The notes under the pieces are model-generated. The model made no database searches. It saw only the letters and a program-made list of their open reading frames with translations, and had not been told where the DNA came from. A program made the position numbers and the translations under genes. Below are positions 33,304 through 46,509 of a stretch of DNA of 64,000 bases, in pieces. This stretch comes from Clitoria ternatea (taxonomy: Eukaryota; Streptophyta; Magnoliopsida; Fabales; Fabaceae). The stretch is taken from positions 15,298,001 through 15,362,000 of the forward strand of contig CM075673.1 of assembly GCA_037962975.1 (NCBI GenBank), written 5' to 3'. The first letter of the stretch is position 1. The number at the start of each line of letters is the position of its first letter.

Positions 33304-36300
33304 TCAAAGACTGTGACTGTTGGAAAGTAACTCTGGCTGCTGCTCTGGATTTGGATTCAAATTCAATCCTTGTTTGTTTGCCGACTTGGATTTGTTTTTG
33401 GTATTGTCCTTGTTCTTAGCCAACCTGCTGGCTGGGAAGTGTAGTCTAGCTAACAGAGGACGCGGTGCTCGTGTTTTCCGGTCAAATCCTCGCACACAGA
33501 CATACCCTGCGAAAGTGCAAACCCAGTTTAGATAGGATGTATGGTCACTTGCTTTTCTTGTAGATTATTGTGTGGGTTCCTCCTATTAAGAAAAGAGTGC
33601 TTCTCCATTTCCTTCATAAATAAATTTCTAACTAAACGAGAAGTAAGAAATGAAAAAATGTGTGTACATTTAGCCATAGGTAATAAGTTAGAGGTTTTTT
33701 TTTATGTGTAATCTTCTTTTATGTAAGTTCGTAGATGCATCATAGAAGTAGTGTGTCATGTATCACTCAAAAAAAAAAAGGCAACGATAGTTAGATATGC
33801 AAATTGGCAAGAAAAATAAGATGACTGAGATAGGTAAAAATAGATATTGCAAACATTTCAATATGTATATGTGAATGTTCGAATGTGAGAAGAGCATATA
33901 TGGAAGACCAACTATAAAATTGCTGAACTGATGAGGAGAAAGAAATATGGTTGCTTTACTACTATTGTTTAAGAAGTCCTTGACCTGAGTTCTTTGGCAA
34001 AAGGAATTGCTATCAAGGGTTTCAAACTCAGTTCTTTCCGATTGCAGAGTGTTACTTGCTGACAGTAAACTACAGGGGTGGCTTTACTAGTAAGTAGTGC
34101 TAGAACTAGAAGTTTCCATAGACTTAACTAGGTCAGAAATTGTCAAATGCCTCTTCATTACATGCTTAATATATCAAAAACAATATGGTGTATTTCATAT
34201 CTGCCGCATTTCTAATGAGGAAAGTCGTGTTTCAAGTTGATTTGAATAGTTATGTCTCTGGTCCTGTTTACATACAGTTATTTAATGTGTGGCGTATTGT
34301 GAAACAACTCTAGATTTTCCGACTAGATGGCTAGATGTTTTGACCTAAGAGCACTAGATTGCTGGGGGCACATGTTGGTGGCGTCCATCATGTGACAAGT
34401 GAAAAAAGTTAACGCAAGTGCGTTAGGTTTCAGTCTCATGACCTCTTAGCATATCTATGAAGTCTGCAAACTAATGATGGCTATCACATAGATAAAAAAT
34501 GGGTTGAAGTTGAACTAAACTAAGATATCCAATTACAATAAGCAGGATTACATTTTGGGAACTAAATCTTACCTCTCCAAAAGCATTGTTGAATTTCTCG
34601 GGTTGATAAACCTGGTTGACAAAAAAAATATTCGGCTTAATTGTTTGATATATGTTAGTGCTTAATATAGCTTATTTTTGGTGTTTACCTTTAAAAATGC
34701 TTGGTACAGAGGTTCCAAAACACACAGTTCGCCTGTTGAGGTTCCAGATCCAACTTCGGGGAACACTAATTGGGTCAAGACTTGAGTCATGGTCTGCAAA
34801 AACCTGCTTGAAATGACATTTTTAGTCCTTCATAAACATCAATATATAAAAGGGAAAGAGATTTAAGTATTCCACAACACTATTTTACCTCATTGACTTG
34901 AAAATAGGTGCCATTTAGTGGAAAGCTCCCTCTCATAGCTGTTCGACATGGTATCTATTCATGAACTATTTCTAGTCAGCTTATTACAATACTTGTATTA
35001 ACATGTAAATTGCTCCCCTACAAAACCCCTTGTTTTTTCAACTATAATGTAAAAATAATAATAATAAAGAACATATGGTTACACATTCAGACCAGGATTG
35101 TCCCTCGAACTATCTGTGAAGTTGCTTCACGGAAACTGTTGCATGAAAAACATTCCCTCTCATTACAGAGCTGGCCGCAGTCTTGAGAGCTGCACTTTGT
35201 TTCTGGTGGTTGTATAGAATCTGCTGTCTCCCCTGTTGTACACATTCATTGATTCAGAAAAACGAATTAGAGAACACCAGAAAACCAAAATCAATCTCAT
35301 ATGCTGTTAAACTTCCTAACTTATAGTGGTGTATAATGCCAACAAAAATTTTATAACCAATCCAATTTCATCTAGAAAGGGCATGATATTCAAGCTATTT
35401 TTGTCCACCTGGAGTCCATATAGCTAGAAGGTATCTGCCTGGATCATCAGGTTCTCGCTTGTCCCACTGCAATTCATAACTAATTAATAAAATTGAGCAA
35501 TATAGTACAAAACAAGGCTATGATTAACAGATGTAGCAATAACTAACCCCTTCCAGAAGAGGATGTGAATTTGGGAGTTCATAACTGCATGAAAGGGAAC
35601 AAATAATCAGAATAAATTATTTGAACTTTTCACTAATATAGGTCAATGGATATATGATGCCCATTGGAACTCTGCCAAGTACTGGAATTTCCATTGTAAG
35701 TGAAATTCTTAACATTTTTCTCTTTGAAGTACACTCCTCATCTTTGCATATTTCAAGGTGAATGTGATTGTGGATAAATGCAAATCATATATTACTTATG
35801 ACTATTCTTGCTTTTGTACTGCTTTTTTACTTCATTTGCCCCGCATTTGATAAGTTGGCCTGTTTGTTTTAGTATCAGAATTGTGCATTACTGTGGCTAA
35901 GTAGTCTGAGATGAATTAGTTAATTTACTTACACATAATGCTCTGTTCGCAACCGGCTCACATTCTTCAGCTTGGGTGTAGGAATGCAAGCAGCATCTGG
36001 ATGTAGAGCAACCAGGGCCTTTGACATTTCACCTTCCTGAAGCTCCATATTTTCTTGCATATAATTCTGTAAATTCAAAGTGAACTCTTCTACGTCTAGT
36101 TTGATGGTGGGAATTTCACATGATTCCTCATAAAAGGTATCCTCTATATCATTTTCTGATACTTGGGAGCATTCTGGCTCTGGACTTGCTGGTTCTTCAA
36201 TAATAGGCTGGTTGATATTGATTTCAAATTTTGCTTCTAGTTGCCGGATCATTTCTGTTTGTTGAAGTGCTTCTGCTTGGTTTGTGCTCTCAGGGAGAGG

Positions 36301-39300
36301 CAAGGGCAATTGATTGATGACTACTGATGGGTTCTGCTCAGTTACATTGTTTCCAGTTGAGATAACTATATTCTTCTGCTCCGGTCCTGGTAGGGCAAGC
36401 CTTGCACTGGAATATTTAACATTGTTTATTTGTAAATTGGTCTGTCATTACTTTCAATATATGCATATTATTTAATTTTGGAAGCTGTATTGACATCATT
36501 CTCAGCTCTTAGAAGTTTGTTTTGTAGGTTTACTGTTGAAACAGGGGTAAAATGCAATTAGAGTGCTGTCAATATTATTGAACATAATGAAAGTACTGGA
36601 TATATGGATTTAATATATCTTTCCAACAATGATGTTTGCAGTATTTCACAATTTCTAGAATATGTAAAGAAAGAGTTCTGGATAATGGTGCATTGCATAA
36701 CTTCCAGTGTTAATATATATAGACATACCTTGCAAAAGCACTTGCGAAGTGTCTGCATTCCCCTCTCATGGGGCATGCATTGCAATTTGGTTTGCTTTTA
36801 GTACAGAATACCTGCATGAATTTGATTTTAGTTTTTGTTCCCATCACAATGGGGTTTTGCTTAAGTAGGGTCAGTTTCTCTGATGTATCAGAAAATGCAG
36901 TTTACCTTTCCAAATGTAATCATCTGGTAATGCAGCTCATACCTGTAATAGATGTAAACAAAATATGAAAACAATAATCAATAGATATTGACTTTAATTT
37001 TTGACCCACTGTTAGTGGAGACTTTTTTTATAATTCAATCATGTATTGCCACACAATTGGAAGAGTTTGTCATCTCAGGTAGCTGTTATCACAATCAAAC
37101 TCCTCAAATGTTGTGGCTTTGCATGATTGGATATTATTGTTTAAGAGTTTTATATTGGCTGTTGATAAAAAATAAATCCCTAGATAAAATTATATTTGCT
37201 AAACTTACAGGAAAAAAAGAAAATATTTGTATCTTTAATGCATGGCATTAAATAAAAAGTAAACCATTACAATGTTCTTTGGTCTAGCTTGCAGAGCCGT
37301 GGCCAGAGATATTTTTGTATGGATTCCAACACTGGGTACCTAGACAGGCCAATGATGTTAGCTCATATTATCAAATTAAATTCCTGCCTTGTACCATTTA
37401 TTTTCGTAGTACTCACAGTTCTAGAAGATGCAACTGTAATGACTCTGGCAGAGGCTGGAGAGGTACCCATCCCAATCGTACCGCTATACGTCCGACATTT
37501 GTATCCACCTATTTATAGCAATGAACTGTTAAAATATACTCCATATTCTCCTAATTGATACTTCTTTTTTCAACTTACCGGGAAAGCAAGATGGTGCAGT
37601 GTCAAGAGTCGCACGCACTCCACACTTTTCAATCCCAATCCCCTTATGCTGAGCAAGTATTCTCTGCATGTATGAGTTCAATTTAGATTATGGATTTTTT
37701 CTGCTTGCTTGAATAAGCTCTAACTGCCTGTGAGTGTGCATATCTATGTGTTACTAGTGGATTAAAAGCTTAGACTATTGGTTTCACCAACTATATAATC
37801 AAGATGTGTTAACATGAAATGCCTTGGAAATATGATTTTCAATGAAGTAGTTTCTCTAATCTCTAGACTTACTTTGCTCGGTCAGGTGGAACATCTCTCA
37901 GCCACTCAAGATCGATTGCCCCATGTACATCCACCAGTAGATTCAGGAAATTCTGCATAGTTAATAATTTAACATAAGCTGTTTGAAAGGCTTTCTCTTT
38001 CCCAATTAATGAAGATAAATAATATTTCACAGATGTTAGATTCTACCTTAATACGTTCAGCAAGCATGTTGTTCATGCCTCTTTCTTTGATTGCATTAGA
38101 TATTTCATTGACATCTGCACGTCTCACAGCATCCCAGTCCAAAGAATCCATAGTGTTCTCTGTCTTCTCTCTTTTCCCTGCCTTAGCTTGTGCTTGAATT
38201 CTTAAACTATCCCAGTCAAAGTTATTCTTTTTCTCTTTTCCACGCTCCCTGCCCTTTAATTTTACAGGGGCAGAATCTATGTTACTCTTCTCATTACCAA
38301 TATCCAGTTCCCTTGCCTTCTGTATAGGATCTTGAGTTTGTCCTGAAATGTGGAAAACATTATGCTACTTCTGATTACTTAAATGCTTAAGATGGAGTTG
38401 AGATGGCATACCTTGAGAATGGGCAATTGCAGCATGGTTGTCAGACTCTGTTGGAAAATTAGATCTCTTGTCATTTTCATCTCTATGCTTTGAGGAGCCA
38501 CTAGTTGGAGCCTCCATTTGGAGAGGCTCATAGCAGTTAACTTCAAGTACTCCTGAGGTTGGGGTCGTTTTCAAAGTATATCCATTCATGATGGATGCTT
38601 CCAAGGAGCCTTGAGTAATATTTGATTTTTCCAAGTCTTCTGCCAGGTTGTCATGCTTCATGCCTGTAGATTGATCATGTGTATCTCTGAAGTTATTGGT
38701 TGATTTGCTTTGACTGTTAACTTCATTTAACATGGTTGAACTTGCCATCTCTAAAAGCTTACTGAAAGAAGTTGTGTTATAAAAAATGTTGTACTGGGCA
38801 GCACTTGATAGGTCTTCTACTTCTGAGTTGCTATCTGAGAATGAACCTATCTTTTCAGGATTTTGATCAATTGAAAAATCCCCTGATATATGAGATGTAA
38901 CGGCAGAGCATTGGGATGAAAATACATCATTTAACTCTTTCCTAACACCCCCATGACATAAATTTTCTTGCCCTTCCCCAGTCATGGCACTAATTATTCC
39001 ACTCTCAACTGGACTATGTTCCCTAAGATGTCTTTGAGCTGGTTCCAGTAATTTGCTGTTTGATTCGTTTATTAAGCTAACTAAGCTATCAGTAGTTCTG
39101 CAGTGATCATTGCTGTCAACAGCTTCTCTTTCTTCAGAATGCTCAATGTCTATTGTCATAGAACTAAATTCACAAACAGATTGATCCAATAATTTTTCGA
39201 CCAGTTCTTCATTTTCTTGTGGTTCCACAATGTGCACTTGTGGTTCATTGACTATAATGCTTGTACTTTCTTCATGACAAGTCTTGCTGCTTGACTTCAG

Positions 39301-42300
39301 AGGAAATCGAGCAGCTAGGGACATGAATGCAGAACTGTCAACGGCAACAAGAAAAAAAAAACTGTATCATTTATTTCAATTGTACGTGTCTCAGTAATTG
39401 GGCTTGCGTAATTTATACCTGGAAAGATGATCAGATACATTTTGAGTGAGGAAAACTCCAATCACCGAATCTACAACCGATCCTTTCCATTGAGAAAAGC
39501 GTCTATCTCCTGTCAAATGTGTTATATTATTAGTATGTGGAACTATAAAGCACACATACTTTCATTTGCCACATGGATACTCGGATACTTCACATATGCT
39601 TCACATATCTCTTAAAAGTATCTTAGTTCTTAAAAAAATAATCAAAATACAATACAAGTAGATATTATACATGAAAGCTTATACAAGACAAAACATAGTT
39701 TCTCAATGACTAAAAAATTGGAAGTCAGTTGATACTTATGAGGCAAATGAGATTGGTCTTATTCCTATTTTTAGACTATAAGAAATTTATGATGTGGAAT
39801 GTGGATGGTTGATAATTTATATTTTATTTTTAATAATGTCCAAAATGGTTATTACAATTATATTTTTTTTTTTACGTTTTATGAATTTTTATACGTATTT
39901 AAATATGTTTCTTACACATACTGCATCTCATATAATATCTCCTTATTGGATATGTATATTCAACACTTTGTATCTATGCGCCAAATGGTGCAGAATGGAT
40001 AAAGTATATTAGGATAATTTGTGATTTTGTTTTTGACAATTTAGTATTTTAGTTTATCTATTGATAAGTTTCTTATTTTAGTTTCAGTTTTTTTTGTCAG
40101 CCTAACATAATTTAGCTTTAGTATCTGCTTAAGGTTTCCCTACTGTTCTATTCTAGTATTATAATTACAAGGATCTTACTCGATGTCCTACCTTGGTCCT
40201 TCTCATTTATAAATTATTAATAATAATGACTATTGTTGATTTCATATAAATTTCTTCAATGTCCTTTGTCTCTTGGTTTTCCATTAGTGGGGTTTATATA
40301 TGGTTCTTGTTGCATGTATTTATGAGGCAGGAGAACAGACAATGTTAAATGTATTGGGGTCTTCCCAATTTCTAATGAATGGTGTTCTAATGAATATTTT
40401 TCTCACTTCTTCCCCCTTGAGCATAACTGGTGAGCATTTGTTATGTGTGTGCGAATACTTGTTAAGTGTTAATATTCTTGAAACTATATTATTGATGAGT
40501 GATACCTTGAAACTATATTATTGATGAGTGATACCTTGTACAAGATGCATTCGTGCAATAAATGAGTCTGCTCGTCCACGGAACACTTTACGTTCTTCCT
40601 CCCACCATTTGGCCTTGTCTTCATCTGCTCCATCAATCCCGTGACTGTTTATATCCAGCATCAGAAGCTTCCACACTCTATTAGTCTCCTCATCAAGGTC
40701 AACTTTTGGCCGTGGGCGCTGTCTTTTGATGGGATCAAATGGGCCCTCAAAGGGAACAATGATGCCATATTCATGGAAAAGGCCTTTGTTCTTTTGATTA
40801 TGCGGATTATAAGGGACAAGTGTATTCTCTCTGGATTCTCCATATATGTTTAGGTGTCTAAATCGCTCTGTTAAAGCATCCACAGTGCGTATTTTTTTCC
40901 ACATTTCTTCAAAAGCAACTTCTGCATCAATGGCTCAAAGTGTTAGGGCAAACTACTAGGTAGAATAGTTCATTACTTAATTCTGTAAACAGTTGTTTAT
41001 TCTGAAAAAAATCAGTTGAATTACCAAATGAGTTGTGCAAGGGTGAGCTGTGATTTTCTGATGCAAATTTATAGTTCTGTTGCATGTAATTTGTGCAAGA
41101 ATATGCTGAATTGACAAGAGTACTTACTCTTTTTAGTTCGTTTCTTTTTTGTGAGCGATGCTCCCATCTCTGCAACTAAAGCCTCAATGCATGTCTGTGG
41201 CATTTCTGCATCCCCAAATTTTTGTTTGTCAGAACTGCCTGGTTGTGTTACAGTATGTGCTAGTTTGGTAGCACGATTTCTGGTAGGGGCTCTCGATCTC
41301 CTTTTGGTTGGCCTCTGCTTTAAAGAAAAGTTGCACTCAAGTATTTGGGGTTTATGATGAATAGCTCTTTTTGAAGCTGTATTTATGTCTGGGACTTCAA
41401 CAGGATTATATTCAGTACCAGAAGTCCAGCAGTTGGGACTCGATGCATAAGAATGTGACCTAGCATCTCCATGTGGATATGTTGGTTGTCGTACATCTTT
41501 TGTGGCGGCCAGAGAAGATGTATAGGGAATGTTTGAGTTCCTCCCCTTTTCACTTCTCTTTTTCTTCTGAACATTTGGAAATTGAACCCAATACTTTTCG
41601 CTGTATGCCTGCATTGCATTGTATTGTGCTCCAATTAGATTAATGTTACTGTTATTGGCATGTTCAATACCAGAATGTTTTCTCTTGGAGCCAACTAGTA
41701 ATCCTGACCCTGTGCTCAAAATTTTACTATTATTGCTGTTGGAATCATATGGACTTGATTGTGCTGCTGATTTTGACAGTATTTTTGCACTGTTTTCATG
41801 TCCATGTGTCTCCTCAGCCACCTGACCAGTTTCTCTGCCAAAATACATAGCTTCATTTTCTCTGTATGCAGAGTTATTATCCCTTAATTGTTCTTCTATG
41901 TCAAAATTCAAGGACCTTCTACATGTTCTTTTGGCAGCTTCGGGCATTGATGCTTGAGTCCATTCTTCTGTGACTTCTGTTTGAGGAGTAGAGGCTGGGG
42001 TCAACCCTTTCTTTCTCAGCTCCCTCTTGCTAGTTGTGTTTTCTTTTGATTGAACTGGCTTGGGAGTGACTTGCTTTGCAGTTCTCTTTGGTTTGTCTTC
42101 TTTAATGACCTTGGGGCGGTGCTTTCTTCTCCTTGGTGGTTTTTGTTGGGGTGTCTGATTCAGATCAATATCGTGGATTATTTCCTTATTGTGGTTGGGA
42201 TTCTCTTTGCGTGGTGTAGAGGCATCGGCAACTTCTATAACAGCGTCATAGAGTTCTTTGTGTGGATAATTGCACTCTGTGACTGGGACATCGTTCTCTT

Positions 42301-43457
42301 GACCCCTTTCTTCCATATTTATTTGTGTCTGTGCATGTTGTCTGGTTTCTGCTGTGATGGCATTATCTGAAGTAGGTGGGGCAATATGGGGCAAGGTCTT
42401 GCTATAGTAAGCCCAGTATGATGATGTGCCTGTCGCAGGACATTGTATAAATGTGAGTCATATTGAGTATTAGAAAGGAACTGAAAAAATGTTGGACATG
42501 AAATGGACGGTTGTACCTACAAGAGTACCATGGCTCCAACATTTGATCAAATCTATTCGGAAAATAAAAATAAAAGAAACTCACTAATAAACTGATTTTA
42601 GTAGAAAACTAGTTCTGTGAATGGGTGATTTTAAGAAATTTTGAAAGTTGGCCAAAATTCATTATTAAACGGCTAAAAAGATAGTATGCTTTAAGATATG
42701 CTCTTGCCTTGGGAGAAGGTAGAAGCTGTCACATTATGCTATTCAATGACAAGTTAAACTTTATCATGTTTTTCCTACTAGCTGTTTCTCATGGCTCTTG
42801 TTCTAGGTCTGACATCTAGTTGTGTGATTCGTCTCCTAACGGCATACCTACTGTTACCTTTTACGTTCGAATGTATGGGTTCATGTTGCTGATAATTGAC
42901 ACTTACGAAATACTGGTACTCGTTGGGTGCAAAACGGGCCAAAGAAAAAGCTTAATATAATGCTACAAAGCTGAGAATTTATTGCCCTTACCCTGGTGAT
43001 CCTGGTACTTGTCATAGATTGTATTGATCAAGGGCTGGTCATAGGACAGGTGAGGATGGCCAGGCAAAGCATAGGTAGAGTCGCACTGTGAACTGAAAGT
43101 AGGAACAAATTGGTTCTCAAAAAAGTTTTCATGTGAATATGCTGATGGAGCATGTGCCTGAGCCAACAGTTCAGCAATGCCGTTACTTGAGCTGGAAATG
43201 TTATCAAAGGATATCTGCACGCGAGTTTTGGCATTCTCATGGGCTGCAGCTACTGGTTCTGATCGGCAGTTATTTATCCCTGCACCGGTAGAGGGTTCAA
43301 AACATGTGGGTGTCCCATTGAAATGAGAGACCAGCTGGTTCCCCTGCCCAGGAGCCCAGATCGGCACTGGTCTTTGAAGAATGGGCTTCAAAGGGGTAGT
43401 GGGGATCCAAGGAACCTGTCCTTGAACCTTCGTTCTGTCTGTATCTCCATTCTCCAT
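33304..43457 (-). CDS. DME: DEMETER/ROS1-family 5-methylcytosine DNA glycosylase
   Basis: Bifunctional glycosylase/AP lyase that excises 5-methylcytosine in the nucleus, starting active DNA demethylation. Twenty exons (minus) join in phase to 1,680 residues: 43457-42992, 42429-41128, 40921-40535, 39509-39419, 39334-38412, 38342-38047, 37952-37873, 37663-37579, 37508-37417, 37339-37271, 36942-36906, 36811-36729, 36406-35933, 35584-35548, 35466-35409, 35232-35093, 34954-34889, 34803-34689, 34611-34573, 33506-33304. A basic RRRKHRPKV..KPKRT patch lies in the N-terminal third. Domain A is at about 590-720 (KAKWWEEERKVFRGRADSF). The glycosylase follows, split by a variable insert. The helix-hairpin-helix IRGLGLKSVECVR holds Lys1194; VDTNVGR holds Asp1212; the Fe-S loop is Cys1279-x6-Cys-x2-Cys-x5-Cys1295. 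Domain B ends in VCVRGFDRKTRAPRPLLARL. GMNNMLAERIK and NMELQEGEMSKALVAL favour the DME over the ROS1 branch; branch is less certain than family. Start: first ATG of the PWIPTTPLKP exon. Confidence 0.93.
40477..40534 (-). promoter_or_regulatory. Duplicated 5' splice site of DNA glycosylase exon 3
   Basis: A perfect 29-bp direct repeat (40477-40505 and 40506-40534) places two identical CAAG|GTATCACTC splice donors 29 bp apart at the end of exon 3. The upstream donor (exon end 40535) restores the conserved LVQGDRR reading. Use of the second would add 29 nt and bring an in-frame TAA after GITHQ, truncating the protein before the glycosylase domain. Confidence 0.7.
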
Positions 43458-46369
43458 TCTGTTGCTGTAAACCTCTCAGTTAGAACTAAAAAAACCCTTG
43501 TTCTAGACGTTTCAAAGAAATAATTAGACAAAAAAAAAATAGCAGAGTGGAGTGGAGCTGTTTAGGGATATACTCGGCAAAACACAATTTTCCGGTGAAG
43601 GACACGTCCTTTATCCAGTCACCGTCTGTTTCAGAGAGATGCTGATTTTACGGTCTATTTTAAGGAAGGAACCTGCCAGAGGAAGATAAAAGTGTGTTGG
43701 GTAACAAACATCAATTAATAAAGAAAAATTAAGTAGGGGGCACACAGATGCAGTTCATTAACATCGATAGAGGTGGGTGGGTTTCTAAATTACCTTCCGA
43801 AAGTAACCGCGACTGACAAAGCTGGTGCTAGTCAAGACAATAAGTGCAGAGGATTAAAGAATTTATGCCCATTAAATAAAATTAAGAGTTCCAAAACATG
43901 TCATCCATGACCATGTGTTTGGGACCAAAGCATAAACAAAAAAAGGGTGATTCTGCTTGGAACCTCCGATTAGGAGCTTATTCCGTGCGACCAAAACCAA
44001 AGTTGAAGCAGAAAATCGGAGAAATTCGTGCAGATATAGTTACGGTAGATTTATTGAGTCAATGCCGGAGATCTGATATCACTTATCCATCTGCGGCAAA
44101 TTGTGTGAAAAAAAATCCAAAATCATTTTCACAGAAAGTGAGAGAAAGAGGAAAAGAGAGCCTACACAAAATTCTATGAGCTTGCATATGCCTCCTCTGC
44201 TTGCTTAATTCACTTTATATATAACTTCCATTCGGTTGAAGAAAACAATTTGATAAGATTAAATATGTACTTTTTCCTGTATGCTAGGTTGAGTATAATA
44301 TTTTAGTTATTATGAAATGACCAACGCCACGTAAGAAGAATAACAATACTTGCACACGCGAATTGTTTTGCATGTGCATGTATATTATTCTTCTTACGTA
44401 AAGTTACGTTAAACTCTAAACTCTAAACTTTAAATTTACGTAAAAAATATTATTTAAGAAATTAAAATAATAGTAATAAAAATTTGTAATGATTTTATAA
44501 ATTATAAAATTTTAACTTTTAAAAATATAAAAATATTTATTCTCTCCATATATGTATAATGCTTAACATATTTGTTCCTTTCCCATTATATAAGATGTAA
44601 ACATATTTGTTCCTTTCCATTTATATAAGATGTAAACGTATTTCAGTCAAAAAAGCACTTAAGAATTATTTAATATTTTCTAATTACGTGATTAATAGGA
44701 TTTTATTAATGATTTTTGATACTCCATACAGGTTTTATGTGAAAGGAATTAAATAAAAAAACTCCACCAGAAAGTATTTGATGACTATGGAATAATAAAA
44801 AAATATATGGAATGATAAAAATAAAAAAATAATAACAAATTTCTAAGAACCTATGGGATAATAAAAATAAAAATACTATGTGTAAATATTGATATGATAG
44901 AAAAATACTTAAAAATACTTGTAAGATTATCCATGCTATTAGAAATTATAAAACCGTTCGTTAATTTTATTTTTAAATAATTGAAATAACTTCTAACATA
45001 ATAAATGCCTTGTATTGAATCCTTACGAAATACGTCAGCCAAATTTTTAAATAATCAGCATAAAATAAAAAATAAATATCAATGCGCCAAAACTTCAAAA
45101 TTGTTTAAAACTTAATTTTAAATAATTGATATCATTTTATAAAAATATTAAATGATTAAAAGGTTTGCACCAAAATATTGAATAAGGAAATATATAAATT
45201 TTAATAAAATATTAGATAAATAGAAATCTATTAATAAATATTAAAGGAATTAAAAATGTTGTGTGTATAAAAATCATTAAAGAATATTAATTTCATTTAA
45301 AAGTAGTTTTACCCTTAAAAATGCTTACTTATTATAACACTACTAATTCTTTAATCATATTCTCTTCTTTTTTTTAAGAAAAAAAATATAGACAAAGTAT
45401 TTCATCATTTTGAAAGATTATGTAGTCAAGGTTGTTTTTCTCCCAATTAAGCCAAGGTCTTTAAACAAATATATTTGTTTTGGGTAAGGAGACTTTAAAA
45501 AAAACAATTAAATAGTTATATAATTTAAAATTTTATGAAATATCTGATATTTTATTTAGGAAATTAACAGCATTTAATTAATAGGTCTATACCAAAGAAA
45601 CAGTATTTAATTAATAGGGCCATTATTAAGATTCATTAATTATTTATAAGGGATTGCTACCGTCCTTGAATAAGTGAAAAAAATAATTTTATCCTAAAAT
45701 CCAAGCTATTATAACTAATTTTATTTCATTAAATATAAAAGTATTTATAAAATATAGGATACACATTTTAATTTTTAGGTTTAATTATGTTAAAAATATT
45801 TGAGACTAGGATCATCCTTAAAATGTTTTTTTAGTAAAAACATTCTAAAAATATTTTAAATGTATGAGATGGTCAATCATTAACTACCTCAATATTAATG
45901 TGTGTAAATTTTTTTTTCTAAAAAATCTAATTCTCATTGATTTTTTTTAACCACAAATAAAAACAACCACACTACTAACAAAGATAATCGTCAGCGCCTT
46001 TTTCTTTTAAATGCAAAGAAAGATCATGAAACTAAAACATGAACAGATCCACACCCCTGTTTGGGCGCACCAAGTGTGTTTAGAAACTAAGGTGGAGATT
46101 GAAATAACTCATTCATAAATAAATAAAAAAAAGTTATTAGAAAAAAGATCATTTTATTTTCATGAACAGGAAAGGACCAAATAGAGGGAAATGAGGGGCT
46201 TATGCCTCCCTACTAAATCTAATTTTATTTAATATATTATGATATAAAATAGTAATTTAAAATTATTTCAATTTAGTTTTACCCTCATTATTAAAAATAT
46301 TTTCTCATATAAAATGAAAAATAATATCTTACCGTCGCTATAAAAAAAATTTAGGTCGGTCACCGTTTA
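43458..46369. other. Upstream region of the DNA glycosylase gene, then AT-rich intergenic DNA
   Basis: The minus-strand gene starts at 43457. TTTACAG just upstream (about 43472) could be the 3' splice site of a 5'-UTR intron. Promoter elements were not securely recognised. A perfect-arm hairpin lies at 44329-44399. The short plus-strand ORF at 43898-44179 has no recognisable domain. From about 44200 the DNA is strongly AT-rich with no coding signal. Confidence 0.5.
44329..44399. repeat. Inverted repeat (hairpin) upstream of DNA glycosylase gene
   Basis: The 15-bp arms ACGTAAGAAGAATAA (44329-44343) and TTATTCTTCTTACGT (44385-44399) are perfectly complementary, and the pairing continues imperfectly inward (CTTGCACACG against CATGTGCATG). 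The whole 71-bp unit could fold as one stem-loop. It may be a very small MITE or MITE end; no clear target duplication was seen. Confidence 0.7.
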
Positions 46370-46372
46370 TTA

Positions 46373-46506
46373 GGGTCCGTTTGGTTACCCAACTATTTGA
46401 CTAATCCTAAAAATAAATTCTACGGTCAAACGGAGTTCTGACTGTCTCGAACGATGTGAAAGATCAATATAAACCTTTAAATTTCTCCATTTCCCCGAAC
46501 GGACAC
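46373..46506. mobile_element. Tourist-like MITE (134 bp), TSD TTA
   Basis: Terminal inverted repeats GGGTCCGTTTGG and, from the other end, GTGTCCGTTCGG, flanked by TTA on both sides (46370-46372 and 46507-46509). The length, the TTA target and the GG-starting ends fit Tourist (PIF/Harbinger-derived) MITEs. The interior phrase GTCAAACGGAGTTCTGACTG is nearly repeated at about 52583. Confidence 0.75.
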
Positions 46507-46509
46507 TTA

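Noticed and set aside
38365..39324. Independent 319-residue gene on the minus strand
   Set aside because: It is exon 5 of the DNA glycosylase gene; splice borders and phase join it to its neighbours.
43898..44179. Plus-strand ORF of 93 residues upstream of the demethylase gene
   Set aside because: Lys-rich, without a domain or splice partners; more likely promoter-proximal non-coding DNA.
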